Source: Pseudomonas costantinii
GTDB lineage: Bacteria; Pseudomonadota; Gammaproteobacteria; Pseudomonadales; Pseudomonadaceae
DNA length: 64,000 bases
NCBI RefSeq assembly: GCF_001870435.1
Contig: NZ_MDDR01000034.1
Coordinates: forward strand, 248,001 to 312,000
Direction of reading: 5' to 3'
The notes beneath the pieces were generated by a model. The model worked only from the letters and a program-made list of their open reading frames with translations. It was not told the origin of the DNA and ran no database searches. Each line of letters opens with the position of its first letter. Position 1 is the stretch's first letter. The position numbers were made by a program, and so were the translations under genes. Of this stretch, positions 19,357-28,017 are shown one piece after another.

Positions 19357-19694
19357 GGAGGACGGCTATCTCAAAGTAGCGATGCGCCAGGGCGCCTCGG
19401 TAAATAAATTCGATGCAGAACAGACTGCTTTAACGCTCGCTTGTTCATGCGCAACATTTTGTAAGGCGTAAATAAAGGCCTTAACGAATCGTTTCAATAA
19501 AGGACTGAAGCAATAAAATCGGCGAAAAGTGGAAGATCGTCGGGGAAACCCACCCTCTACTCCAACATTCCTACGACTGGATCCAGGACAAGACGACGAC
19601 CGCAGTGGCCGTCCCTAAATCGGATCAGTATCCTAGCACCTCCTCGCCCGCCGACGCTAAGACCAAGCGGGCAGCTCAACAGGTTTAAAAACGA
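19357..19694. other. 338-bp divergent intergenic region between ftsY and an M16 peptidase gene
   Basis: No protein-coding frame with a credible start is visible. The part from about 19400 to 19520 is AT-rich compared with the surroundings and probably holds both promoters. I find no convincing -35/-10 pair, no repeat of family A or B and no terminator. Confidence 0.5.
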
Positions 19695-21050
19695 ATGAAT
19701 GCTCTAGCCCGCTGCGCCGCAGGCCTGCTGCTCAGCACAGTTTGTCTGCCCCTTTCAGCCTTGGCTGCCGACCCACAACCCACCCATGAATTCACCCTGG
19801 ATAACGGCCTTAAAGTGGTCGTGCGCGAAGATCATCGCGCGCCAGTGGTGGTCTCCCAGGTCTGGTACAAGGTCGGGTCAAGCTACGAAACGCCGGGCCA
19901 GACTGGTTTGTCCCACGCCCTGGAACACATGATGTTCAAGGGCAGCGCCAAGGTCGGCCCAGGCGAAGCCTCGCTGATCCTGCGCGACCTGGGCGCCGAA
20001 GAAAACGCGTTCACCAGTGACGACTACACCGCTTATTACCAGGTGCTGGCCCGTGATCGCCTGGGTGTCGCCTTCGAACTCGAGGCAGACCGCATGGCCA
20101 GCCTGCGCCTGCCGGCCGACGAGTTCAGCCGCGAAATCGAGGTCATCAAGGAAGAACGCCGCCTGCGCACCGACGACAACCCAATGTCCAAGGCCTACGA
20201 GCGCTTCAAAGCCATGGCCTACCCGGCCAGCGGCTACCACACGCCGACCATCGGCTGGATGGCCGACCTCGAGCGCATGAAAGTCGAAGAACTGCGCCAC
20301 TGGTACCAATCCTGGTACGTGCCGAACAACGCCACCCTGGTGGTGGTCGGCGACGTGACTCCGGACGAGGTGAAGAACCTCGCCCAGCGTTACTTCGGTC
20401 CAATCCCCAAGCGTGACGTACCACCCGCCAAGATCCCGCTGGAACTGGCAGAGCCCGGCGAGCGCTTGCTGACCCTGCATGTAAAAACTCAACTACCGAG
20501 CGTGATTCTGGGCTTCAACGTACCGGGCCTGGCCACCGCCGAAGACAAACGCTCGGTGCAAGCCCTGCGCCTGATCTCGGCCTTGCTGGATGGCGGCTAC
20601 AGCGCGCGCATTTCGGAGCAACTGGAGCGTGGTGAAGAGCTGGTCTCCGCCGCCTCCACCAGCTACGACGCCTATACCCGTGGTGACAGCCTGTTCACAT
20701 TGAATGCCACGCCGAACCAGCAGAAGAAAAAGACCATTGCCCAAGCCGAAGCCGGCCTGTGGCGTTTGCTGAATGAGCTGAAAGCCAAGCCGCCGACCAC
20801 CGAAGAACTGGAGCGCATCCGCGCCCAAGTGATTGCCGGTGTGGTCTACCAGCGCGACTCCATCACCAGCCAGGCCACGGCCATCGGCTCGCTGGAAACC
20901 GTCGGCCTGTCCTGGAAACTGATGGACACCGAATTGGCCGACCTGCAAAGCGTGACTCCGGAAGATATCCAGAAAGCTGCCCGCACCTATTTCACCCGCG
21001 AGCGTCTGAGCGTCGCCCATGTTTTGCCTGAGGAGACCGCTCATGAGTGA
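19695..21050 (+). CDS. Periplasmic M16 zinc peptidase (catalytic partner)
   Basis: 451 residues with a signal peptide of about 24 residues (ending ALAAD). The inverted zinc motif HxxEH is present as HALEH in LSHALEHMMFKGS, followed by a conserved acidic segment about 75 residues later. The gene overlaps the next M16-like gene by 8 bp. Family M16B proteins often act as heterodimers of one active and one inactive chain, which fits this pair. Confidence 0.92.
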   Translation: MNALARCAAGLLLSTVCLPLSALAADPQPTHEFTLDNGLKVVVREDHRAPVVVSQVWYKVGSSYETPGQTGLSHALEHMMFKGSAKVGPGEASLILRDLGAEENAFTSDDYTAYYQVLARDRLGVAFELEADRMASLRLPADEFSREIEVIKEERRLRTDDNPMSKAYERFKAMAYPASGYHTPTIGWMADLERMKVEELRHWYQSWYVPNNATLVVVGDVTPDEVKNLAQRYFGPIPKRDVPPAKIPLELAEPGERLLTLHVKTQLPSVILGFNVPGLATAEDKRSVQALRLISALLDGGYSARISEQLERGEELVSAASTSYDAYTRGDSLFTLNATPNQQKKKTIAQAEAGLWRLLNELKAKPPTTEELERIRAQVIAGVVYQRDSITSQATAIGSLETVGLSWKLMDTELADLQSVTPEDIQKAARTYFTRERLSVAHVLPEETAHE

Positions 21051-22533
21051 TCGTAAAAGCAGCCGCCTGATCTTTCCCGGCCTGATCGCCGTCACCCTGA
21101 TCGCCGCGAGCGCCGTGTACTTCCTGCGTCCGAGCGAGTCCGTTGCCAGCCAAGCGCTGGACAAGGCTGAGTCGAGTAACAAACTGCAGTCCCTGGCGGA
21201 GCTGGACGGCAAAGCGCCGACCAACCGCAAGCTTGACGTGCAAACCTGGACCACCGCCGAAGGCGCCAAGGTGCTGTTCGTCGAAGCCCACGAATTGCCG
21301 ATGTTCGACATGCGCATCCTGTTCGCCGCCGGCAGCAGCCAGGACGGCAACACCCCGGGCCTGGCGCTGATGACCAACGCCATGCTCAATGAGGGTGTGC
21401 CGGGCAAGGACGTCAGTCAGATCGCCAGCGGATTTGAAAGCCTGGGCGCCGACTTCGGCAATGGCGCTTACCGCGACATGGCGCTCGTGTCCCTGCGCAG
21501 CCTGAGCGACAGCGCTAAGCGCGACGCGGCCTTGGCGCTGTTTGACCAGGTGATCGGCAAGCCGACCTTCCCCGCCGACTCCCTGGCGCGAATCAAAAAC
21601 CAGATCCTCGCCGGCTTTGAATACCAAAAGCAGAACCCGGCCAAACAAGCCAGCCTTGAGCTGTTCAAGCGCCTGTACGGCGACCACCCTTATGCGCACC
21701 CGAGCGAAGGCACCGCTCAGAGCATTCCGGCGATTACCCTCGCACAGTTGCAGGCGTTTCACGCCAAGGCGTATGCAGCGGGTAATGCGGTGATTGCAGT
21801 GGTCGGCGACCTCAGCCGTGCCGAGGCTGAAGCCATGACGGCCAAGGTGTCTGCATCGCTGCCCAAAGGCCCGGCACTGGCGAAGATTGCCCAGCCGACT
21901 GAGCCAAAGGCCGGCCTGAGCCATATCGAGTTCCCGTCCAAGCAAACGCACCTGCTGTTCGCTCAACTGGGCATCGACCGCGCCGACCCGGATTACGCGG
22001 CGTTGTCCCTGGGTAACCAGATCCTCGGTGGCGGTGGCTTCGGCACTCGCTTGATGAGCGAAGTGCGCGAGAAGCGCGGCCTGACCTACGGTGTGTACTC
22101 CGGCTTTTCGCCGATGCAGGCGCGCGGCCCGTTCATGATCAACCTGCAAACCCGCGCCGAAATGAGCGACGGCACCTTGCGTCTGGTCCAGGATGTATTG
22201 GCCGACTACCTCAAGACCGGCCCGACGCAAAAGGAGCTGGATGATGCCAAGCGCGAGCTGGCCGGCAGCTTCCCACTGTCCACCGCGAGCAACGCCGATA
22301 TCGTCGGGCAACTGGGCGCCATGGGTTTCTACAACCTGCCGCTGAGCTATCTGGAAGATTTCATGAAACAATCCCAGGCCCTGACCGTAGAACAGGTCAA
22401 AGCTGCAATGAATAAACACTTGAGCGCCGACAAGATGGTCATCGTGACCGCCGGCCCGACGATTGCGCAAAAGCCACTACCGCCCCCCACTGATAAACCT
22501 GCCGAGCAGCCGCTCGGGGTTCCGGAGCATTAA
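21043..22533 (+). CDS. M16-like protein without the zinc motif (non-catalytic partner)
   Basis: 496 residues from the ATG at 21043, which has a GAGGAG site 9 bases upstream. It has an N-terminal membrane anchor (about residues 10-30). No HxxEH is present; the matching region reads GLALMTNAMLNEG. The substrate-binding R/Y region typical of the inactive chain is kept: TRLMSEVREKRGLTYGVYS. It probably pairs with the upstream protein, with this chain anchoring the complex at the inner membrane. Confidence 0.9.
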   Translation: MSDRKSSRLIFPGLIAVTLIAASAVYFLRPSESVASQALDKAESSNKLQSLAELDGKAPTNRKLDVQTWTTAEGAKVLFVEAHELPMFDMRILFAAGSSQDGNTPGLALMTNAMLNEGVPGKDVSQIASGFESLGADFGNGAYRDMALVSLRSLSDSAKRDAALALFDQVIGKPTFPADSLARIKNQILAGFEYQKQNPAKQASLELFKRLYGDHPYAHPSEGTAQSIPAITLAQLQAFHAKAYAAGNAVIAVVGDLSRAEAEAMTAKVSASLPKGPALAKIAQPTEPKAGLSHIEFPSKQTHLLFAQLGIDRADPDYAALSLGNQILGGGGFGTRLMSEVREKRGLTYGVYSGFSPMQARGPFMINLQTRAEMSDGTLRLVQDVLADYLKTGPTQKELDDAKRELAGSFPLSTASNADIVGQLGAMGFYNLPLSYLEDFMKQSQALTVEQVKAAMNKHLSADKMVIVTAGPTIAQKPLPPPTDKPAEQPLGVPEH

Positions 22534-23144
22534 TGGCCAGTTCATTTCGCCCAAAAAAACCTGTCCACAACGTACATAACGGTGTGGGCCAACTGCGCAT
22601 CATTGGCGGCGAATGGGGCAGCCGCAAGCTGAGCTTCCCCGACGTGGTGGGCCTGCGCCCTACGCCGGATCGCGTGCGTGAAACCTTGTTCAACTGGCTC
22701 GCACCGCACATCGGCGGGGCCAAGGTGCTTGATCCGTTTGCCGGCAGCGGCGCGCTGTTCCTGGAAGCACTGTCCCGTGGTGCAGCCATGGGGCAGGCGC
22801 TGGATGCCAGCAATGTGGCGGTTTCCAGCCTCAAGGAACACCTGGGCACCTTGCGCTGCACCACCGGCCAGGTACAAACCGCCGACGCACTGCGCTACCT
22901 GGAAACCCAACCAGCCAGCGAATACGACGTGGTGTTCCTCGACCCACCGTTCAACCAGAACCTGCTGCCGACCGTGTGCGCCCTGCTGGAAGAGCGCCAA
23001 TGGCTGGCGCCGGACTCGTGGATCTACACTGAAAGCGAGACTGCGCCGTCTACCCTTGCCCTGCCGGGCACGTGGCGCCTGCACCGGGAACAGAAGTCCG
23101 GTCGGGTGTATTACGCGTTGTGGCACCGTTTGGTCGAGAGCTGA
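22533..23144 (+). CDS. rsmD: 16S rRNA (guanine966-N2)-methyltransferase
   Basis: 203 residues. SAM motif I is VLDPFAGSGALFLEAL and the N-methylation motif is DPPF (VVFLDPPFNQN). It methylates G966 in 16S rRNA. The ATG overlaps the preceding TAA by one base. Confidence 0.95.
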   Translation: MASSFRPKKPVHNVHNGVGQLRIIGGEWGSRKLSFPDVVGLRPTPDRVRETLFNWLAPHIGGAKVLDPFAGSGALFLEALSRGAAMGQALDASNVAVSSLKEHLGTLRCTTGQVQTADALRYLETQPASEYDVVFLDPPFNQNLLPTVCALLEERQWLAPDSWIYTESETAPSTLALPGTWRLHREQKSGRVYYALWHRLVES

Positions 23145-23170
23145 TTGGCGGCCAGGGCACCGAGAAACTC

Positions 23171-24166
23171 ATGACCCCTTCCGTCGACTTGTTCAAACCC
23201 GCTTTCGGCCTCGGCAACCCCCACCTGCAAACGTTGTGGGGGCCGCTGTGGCGTCCCACCACCCATATCGAGCGCCAACGCGAGCGCCTGTGGCTGGAAG
23301 ACGGTGACTTTCTCGACCTCGACTGGCATGGCCCCCATGACGCGCAAGCGCCGTTGGTGCTGGTGCTGCACGGGTTGACCGGCTCTTCCAACTCGCCCTA
23401 CGTGGCCGGCCTGCAAAAAGCCCTCGCCACCCGAGGCTGGGCCAGCGCCGCGTTGAATTGGCGTGGTTGCTCAGGCGAGCCAAACCTCCTGGCGCGCAGT
23501 TATCACTCGGGTGCCAGCGAAGACTTGGCAGAGGCGATTGCACATCTGCGCGCCAAGCGACCGCTGGCACCGCTGTATGCGGTGGGGTATTCGCTGGGAG
23601 GCAATGTGCTGCTCAAGCACCTGGGGGAAACCGGTGGAGCGTCGGGGCTGCAAGGCGCAGCTGCGGTGTCGGTGCCGTTTCGTCTAGATCAATGCGCGGA
23701 TCGTATCGGGCTGGGGTTCTCGCGGGTGTATCAAAAGCACTTTATGCGCGAGATGTTGGCGTATATCCGCGTCAAACAAAGTCGGTTTTTACAAGATGGT
23801 CGGGCTGATGGGCTAAAGACCCTTGAAGACTTGGGCTCACTGGAAAAGATGCGCACATTCTGGGACTTCGATGGGCGGGTGACCGCGCCGCTGCACGGGT
23901 TCCTCAGCGCCGAAGACTATTACCGCCGCGCGTCGAGCCGTTACTACCTGGGCGATATCCGCACGCCGACCTTGATTATCCAAGCGGCGGATGACCCGTT
24001 CGTGTTCGCTCACAGCCTGCCCGAGGCCAGCGAACTGTCGGATTGCACCGAGTTCGAATTACTGGCCAAGGGCGGGCATGTCGGGTTTGTCGACGGTTCG
24101 CTGAAGCGCCCGAGTTACTACCTTGAGCGCCGCATTCCCCAGTGGCTACTGACCCAACACGGTTAA
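23171..24166 (+). CDS. YheT-type alpha/beta hydrolase
   Basis: 331 residues from the ATG at 23171; an extension would overlap rsmD. Catalytic residues are S141 in GYSLGGN, Asp in AADDPF and His in GGHVGF, and the oxyanion segment is LHGLTGSS. The YheT/EMB8 family is a group of esterase-like enzymes with no firmly known substrate. It lies 26 bp after rsmD. Confidence 0.9.
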   Translation: MTPSVDLFKPAFGLGNPHLQTLWGPLWRPTTHIERQRERLWLEDGDFLDLDWHGPHDAQAPLVLVLHGLTGSSNSPYVAGLQKALATRGWASAALNWRGCSGEPNLLARSYHSGASEDLAEAIAHLRAKRPLAPLYAVGYSLGGNVLLKHLGETGGASGLQGAAAVSVPFRLDQCADRIGLGFSRVYQKHFMREMLAYIRVKQSRFLQDGRADGLKTLEDLGSLEKMRTFWDFDGRVTAPLHGFLSAEDYYRRASSRYYLGDIRTPTLIIQAADDPFVFAHSLPEASELSDCTEFELLAKGGHVGFVDGSLKRPSYYLERRIPQWLLTQHG

Positions 24167-24196
24167 TGTGGGAGTTGGCGTGCCAGCTCCCACATT
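24165..24196. repeat. REP palindrome (family B) between convergent genes
   Basis: AATGTGGGAGTTGG...CCAGCTCCCACATT overlaps the last base pair of the stop codon of the hydrolase gene. It faces sseA, which converges on it. Confidence 0.8.
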
Positions 24197-24223
24197 TGAT
24201 TGGGTTTTCACCTCCGGGATTTT

Positions 24224-25078
24224 TTAATCGCCGGTAGCGATTTCCCGCGCCGGATCAGTAATCCACTCGCTCCACGACCCCGCATACAACTTACCCAACG
24301 GATAACCCGCCAGGCTCAGGGCGAACAGGTTATGGCACGCCGTCACGCCTGAACCGCAATAGGCCACCAGCTCATCCGGCGAGCGGCCTTGCAGTTGGGC
24401 AGCAAAGCGTTGCTTGAGCTGGTCGGCCGGGAGGAAGCGGCCATCGCTGCCCAGGTTTTCATTGAACGCGGCACATTGTGCGCCGGGGATATGCCCGGCG
24501 ATCGGATCGATAGGCTCCACTTCACCGCGAAAGCGTGGCTGAGCGCGGGCATCGATCAACGTCAGGCCCGGCTGGCCCAGACGTTTTTGCAGGTGCTCGG
24601 CGTCCAGCAGCAGGCGATTATCCGGCGTACCGGCAAACGTCCCCGGCTCGATCACCGGCGTATCCAGACTCAATGGGAAACCGGCGCTGTGCCAGGCCTT
24701 GAGGCCACCGTCCAGAATAAACACACCATCGCGCTTACCCAGCCAAGCCAGCAGCCACCAGGCGCGGGCGGCATAGGCGCCAGGGCCGTCGTCATACAGC
24801 ACGATGTCGGTGTCGGCGCTGATGCCCCAGGCCCGTAGCTGCCGAACCAAGGCGTCCGCTGTCGGCAACGGGTGACGACCGGTCACACCTTTGATCACCG
24901 GACCGCTGAGATGGCGCTCCAAGTCGGCGTATTGCGCGCCTTCGATATGCCCTTCGGCGTAGCTGCAACGCCCGTAATCCGGGTCTTCCAGGGCAAAGCG
25001 ACAATCAAGGATCACCAGCCCGCCGCGCTGTTGGCGCTCGGCCAGTTGCTGGGGGCTGATCAGTTGGGCAAGCGGCAT
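24224..25078 (-). CDS. sseA: 3-mercaptopyruvate sulfurtransferase (rhodanese family)
   Basis: 284 residues with two rhodanese domains. Only the second has the active cysteine, in the loop CGSGVTAC, which is the mercaptopyruvate type; thiosulfate enzymes usually have CRKGVTA. The substrate-arginine region DARAQPRFRGEVEPIDP is present. It moves sulfur from 3-mercaptopyruvate to thiophilic acceptors such as cyanide or thiols. The function is predicted from the loop. Confidence 0.9.
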   Translation of the reverse strand: MPLAQLISPQQLAERQQRGGLVILDCRFALEDPDYGRCSYAEGHIEGAQYADLERHLSGPVIKGVTGRHPLPTADALVRQLRAWGISADTDIVLYDDGPGAYAARAWWLLAWLGKRDGVFILDGGLKAWHSAGFPLSLDTPVIEPGTFAGTPDNRLLLDAEHLQKRLGQPGLTLIDARAQPRFRGEVEPIDPIAGHIPGAQCAAFNENLGSDGRFLPADQLKQRFAAQLQGRSPDELVAYCGSGVTACHNLFALSLAGYPLGKLYAGSWSEWITDPAREIATGD

Positions 25079-25111
25079 GACGGACTCCTGTGAACAGATT
25101 CGGGAAAGGTC

Positions 25112-25783
25112 CTACTTCACTTCTTCCAGTGCCTGGTTTAACGGCACGTAAAACTCTTTGAACAGTGCATCCACCGCCTCTTTTGCCTGAGGCGTAACGA
25201 ACCCCGCCTCCAACACCAACACCTGATACACCCCGCGCTTGATGGCTTCGGCGCTCAAGTGGGCGGAATTTTCATTGGTGGTACACAGGAAGCGCACCCA
25301 AGAGGTGAGGATGATCCAGGCGTTCAGGGTTAGAGCTTCAGTTTGCACCGAGTCCATATTGAGGATGCCGGCATCGACAAACCCTTGGTAGATGGCGTTG
25401 CCCTGGATCAGGCAGCGCTGGGAAAACCGCCGGTAGCCGGTGGCCAGCTCGGGGTCGCTTTCCAGCAGGTGTTCGAGGTCACGGTGCAGAAAACGGTAGC
25501 GCCACATGCCAGCCAGCACAGCCTGCAAGTAGAAGCGTTTGTCTTCGACGGTAACGGCACGGCCCTGGGGTGGGCGCAGGAAAGTGTCCACCAAGGCTTC
25601 GTATTCGCGAAACAGCACAGCGATGATCGCCTGCTTGTTAGGGAAGTGGTAGTACAGGTTACCCGGGGAGATTTCCATATGGGCGGCGATGTGGTTGGTG
25701 CTGACACTGCGCTCGCCCTGCTGGTTAAAAAGCTCCAGGCTGGTTTGCACAATGCGCTCGCTGGTCTTTACTCGTGGTGCCAT
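25112..25783 (-). CDS. TetR-family transcriptional regulator
   Basis: 223 residues. The N-terminal helix-turn-helix contains ISPGNLYYHFPNKQAI. The C-terminal ligand domain is of a type seen beside oxidoreductase genes. It is divergent from the aldehyde dehydrogenase gene across 147 bp, so it probably controls that operon and itself. The ligand is unknown. Confidence 0.92.
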   Translation of the reverse strand: MAPRVKTSERIVQTSLELFNQQGERSVSTNHIAAHMEISPGNLYYHFPNKQAIIAVLFREYEALVDTFLRPPQGRAVTVEDKRFYLQAVLAGMWRYRFLHRDLEHLLESDPELATGYRRFSQRCLIQGNAIYQGFVDAGILNMDSVQTEALTLNAWIILTSWVRFLCTTNENSAHLSAEAIKRGVYQVLVLEAGFVTPQAKEAVDALFKEFYVPLNQALEEVK

Positions 25784-25930
25784 AGGGGATCAGCTTCTGT
25801 ACACGTGATGGGGCATCTTACGGCCTATCCTTGCCAGGATAAATCCGCATGTTGCTGCAATGTTATTTGACAATTTAGAGCAACAGCTCTAATAAATGAA
25901 CCATTCAAATAACAATCGGGAACATGCGCC

Positions 25931-27358
25931 ATGTCTGCCAACGTTGCCTACCTGCAAGATTCCCAGGCGCTGGATCAACTTCAGGACCTGTTCGACGCTC
26001 AACGCCGCGCCTATGCGGCCAACCCAATGCCGCCTGCCGCGCAACGCCAGCAATGGCTCAAGGCCCTACGCGACGTGCTCAGCGACGAACGCCAGGCGTT
26101 GATCAATGCGATCAGCCAGGACTTCAGCCACCGCAGTGCAGACGAAACCCTGTTCGCCGAACTGATGCCCAGCCTGCATGGCATTCACTACGCCAGCAAA
26201 CACCTCAAGGGCTGGATGAAACCGTCCCGCCGTGCTGTAGGCATCGCCTTTCAACCTGCATCGGCCAAAGTCATCTATCAACCGCTGGGGGTTGTCGGGG
26301 TGATCGTGCCTTGGAACTACCCCCTGTATTTGGCCATCGGCCCACTGGTCGGCGCGCTGGCAGCGGGCAACCGGGTGATGCTCAAACTCAGTGAATCCAC
26401 ACCCGCCACCGGCGAACTGCTCAAGGCATTGCTGGCGAAGATCTTCCCCGAAGACTTGGTGTGCGTGGTGCTGGGCGAGGCGGAAGTGGGCATGGCGTTT
26501 TCCAAGTTGCGCTTCGATCACCTGCTGTTTACCGGCGCTACCAGCATCGGCAAGCACGTAATGCGCGCCGCCGCCGAGCACCTGACACCGGTCACCCTGG
26601 AATTGGGCGGCAAGTCGCCGGCCATCGTCTCGGCCGACGTACCGCTCAAGGACGCCGCTGAACGCATCGCCTTCGGCAAAGCCCTGAACGCCGGGCAAAC
26701 CTGCGTGGCGCCAGATTACGTACTGGTGCCTGAGGATCGCGTCGAGGGTTTCGTCGAGGCCTACACCAAAGCGGTTCGCGGGTTTTATCCGACCCTGGCC
26801 GACAACCCGGACTACACCGCCATCATCAATGAACGGCAACTGGCCCGGCTCAATGCTTACGTCAAAGACGCCACCGATAAAGGCGCCACCCTGATTCCGC
26901 TGTACGACCAGGGCCAGGCGCGGCGTATGGCCCACAGCCTGCTGCTGAATGTCAGCGATGACATGACCGTGATGCAGGACGAGATCTTCGGCCCGGTGCT
27001 ACCGATCGTGCCTTATCGCGGGCTCGACCAAGCGTTTGCCTACATCAACCAACGCCCTCGCCCCCTGGCCCTGTATTACTTCGGCTACAACAAGGGCGAG
27101 CAGAACCGCGTGCTCCACGAAACCCATTCCGGCGGCGTATGCCTGAACGACACGCTGCTGCATGTGGCTCAAGACGATATGCCGTTTGGCGGCATCGGCC
27201 CGTCAGGCATGGGGCATTACCACGGCCATGAAGGGTTCCTGACGTTCAGCAAGGCCAAGGGTGTGTTGGTGAAACAGCGCCTGAACGCGGCGAAGCTGAT
27301 CTACCCGCCTTATGGCAAATCGATCCAGAAGTTGATCCAGAAGTTGTTTATTCGCTGA
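25931..27358 (+). CDS. Coniferyl-aldehyde-dehydrogenase-like NAD(P) aldehyde dehydrogenase
   Basis: 475 residues, full length. Catalytic C258 lies in GQTCVAPDY, general base E224 in LELGGKSPAI and the fold motif PWNYPLYL is present. It has no signal peptide and is cytoplasmic. It is closest to the CalB-type coniferyl aldehyde dehydrogenases. The next two genes encode a Tat-exported lipoprotein and a GMC dehydrogenase, so an exported alcohol dehydrogenase may produce the aldehyde this enzyme oxidises. That link is inferred. Confidence 0.88.
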   Translation: MSANVAYLQDSQALDQLQDLFDAQRRAYAANPMPPAAQRQQWLKALRDVLSDERQALINAISQDFSHRSADETLFAELMPSLHGIHYASKHLKGWMKPSRRAVGIAFQPASAKVIYQPLGVVGVIVPWNYPLYLAIGPLVGALAAGNRVMLKLSESTPATGELLKALLAKIFPEDLVCVVLGEAEVGMAFSKLRFDHLLFTGATSIGKHVMRAAAEHLTPVTLELGGKSPAIVSADVPLKDAAERIAFGKALNAGQTCVAPDYVLVPEDRVEGFVEAYTKAVRGFYPTLADNPDYTAIINERQLARLNAYVKDATDKGATLIPLYDQGQARRMAHSLLLNVSDDMTVMQDEIFGPVLPIVPYRGLDQAFAYINQRPRPLALYYFGYNKGEQNRVLHETHSGGVCLNDTLLHVAQDDMPFGGIGPSGMGHYHGHEGFLTFSKAKGVLVKQRLNAAKLIYPPYGKSIQKLIQKLFIR

Positions 27359-27386
27359 TACCGCCACCCTCGGGACAATAAAAACA

Positions 27387-27932
27387 ATGAACCCCAGCCT
27401 GACTGATTCACCCGCGCTGTCGCGGCGCGGCGTCTTGAAAATCGGCCTGTGCGCCAGCGCCTTCCTGGCCACCGCCGGGCTGGGCGCCAGCCTCAGCGGA
27501 TGCTCCAGCAGCACACCGGCCAGTGGCTTTGCCATGCTACGCAGCAGTGACTTGCCGTTCTTGCGCGCGGTGATCCCCGTATTGCTGGAAGGCGCAGCCA
27601 GCGCCCAGGAAGTGGCCGCGGGCATTGAAGACACCCTGAAAAAACTCGACTACAGCCTGCAACACCTGTCGCCGGAGATGTTCAAGCTCACCCAGCAACT
27701 GTTCGACGTATTGGGCATGAGCATCACCCGTGGCCCGTTGACCGGTATCTGGGGCAGTTGGGAAAACGCCAGCAGCGAACAGATCCGCAACTTCCTGCAT
27801 CGATGGGAAAACAGCTACCTCAACCTGCTGCGCATGGGCCAGGGCTCGCTGCTTAAGCTGGTGATCATGGCCTGGTACTTCCGGCCCGCGTCCTGGGTGC
27901 ATTGCGGTTATCCCGGCCCGCCCAAAATCTAG
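27387..27932 (+). CDS. Tat-signal lipoprotein, likely small subunit of the GMC dehydrogenase
   Basis: 181 residues. The twin-arginine motif SRRGVLK is at residues 12-18 and a lipobox LSGC ends at C39, so it is probably Tat-exported and lipidated. The rest ends in RPASWVHCGYPGPPKI, resembling the small (gamma) subunits of membrane-bound glucose, sorbitol and gluconate dehydrogenases. It precedes the GMC gene by 85 bp. The GMC protein has no export signal of its own, so co-export with this subunit is likely. Confidence 0.8.
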   Translation: MNPSLTDSPALSRRGVLKIGLCASAFLATAGLGASLSGCSSSTPASGFAMLRSSDLPFLRAVIPVLLEGAASAQEVAAGIEDTLKKLDYSLQHLSPEMFKLTQQLFDVLGMSITRGPLTGIWGSWENASSEQIRNFLHRWENSYLNLLRMGQGSLLKLVIMAWYFRPASWVHCGYPGPPKI

Positions 27933-27948
27933 CCCTGATAACCCGATC

Positions 27949-27981
27949 AAATCTGGGAACTGGCTTGCCTGCTCCCACATT
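27949..27981. repeat. Degenerate REP palindrome (family B)
   Basis: AATCTGGGAACTGGCTTGCCTGCTCCCACATT lies between the small-subunit gene and the GMC gene. The left arm has mismatches, so pairing is partial. Confidence 0.65.
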
Positions 27982-28017
27982 GGCTGCAACCTCGTACAAA
28001 AATAAGAGAGCAACCCC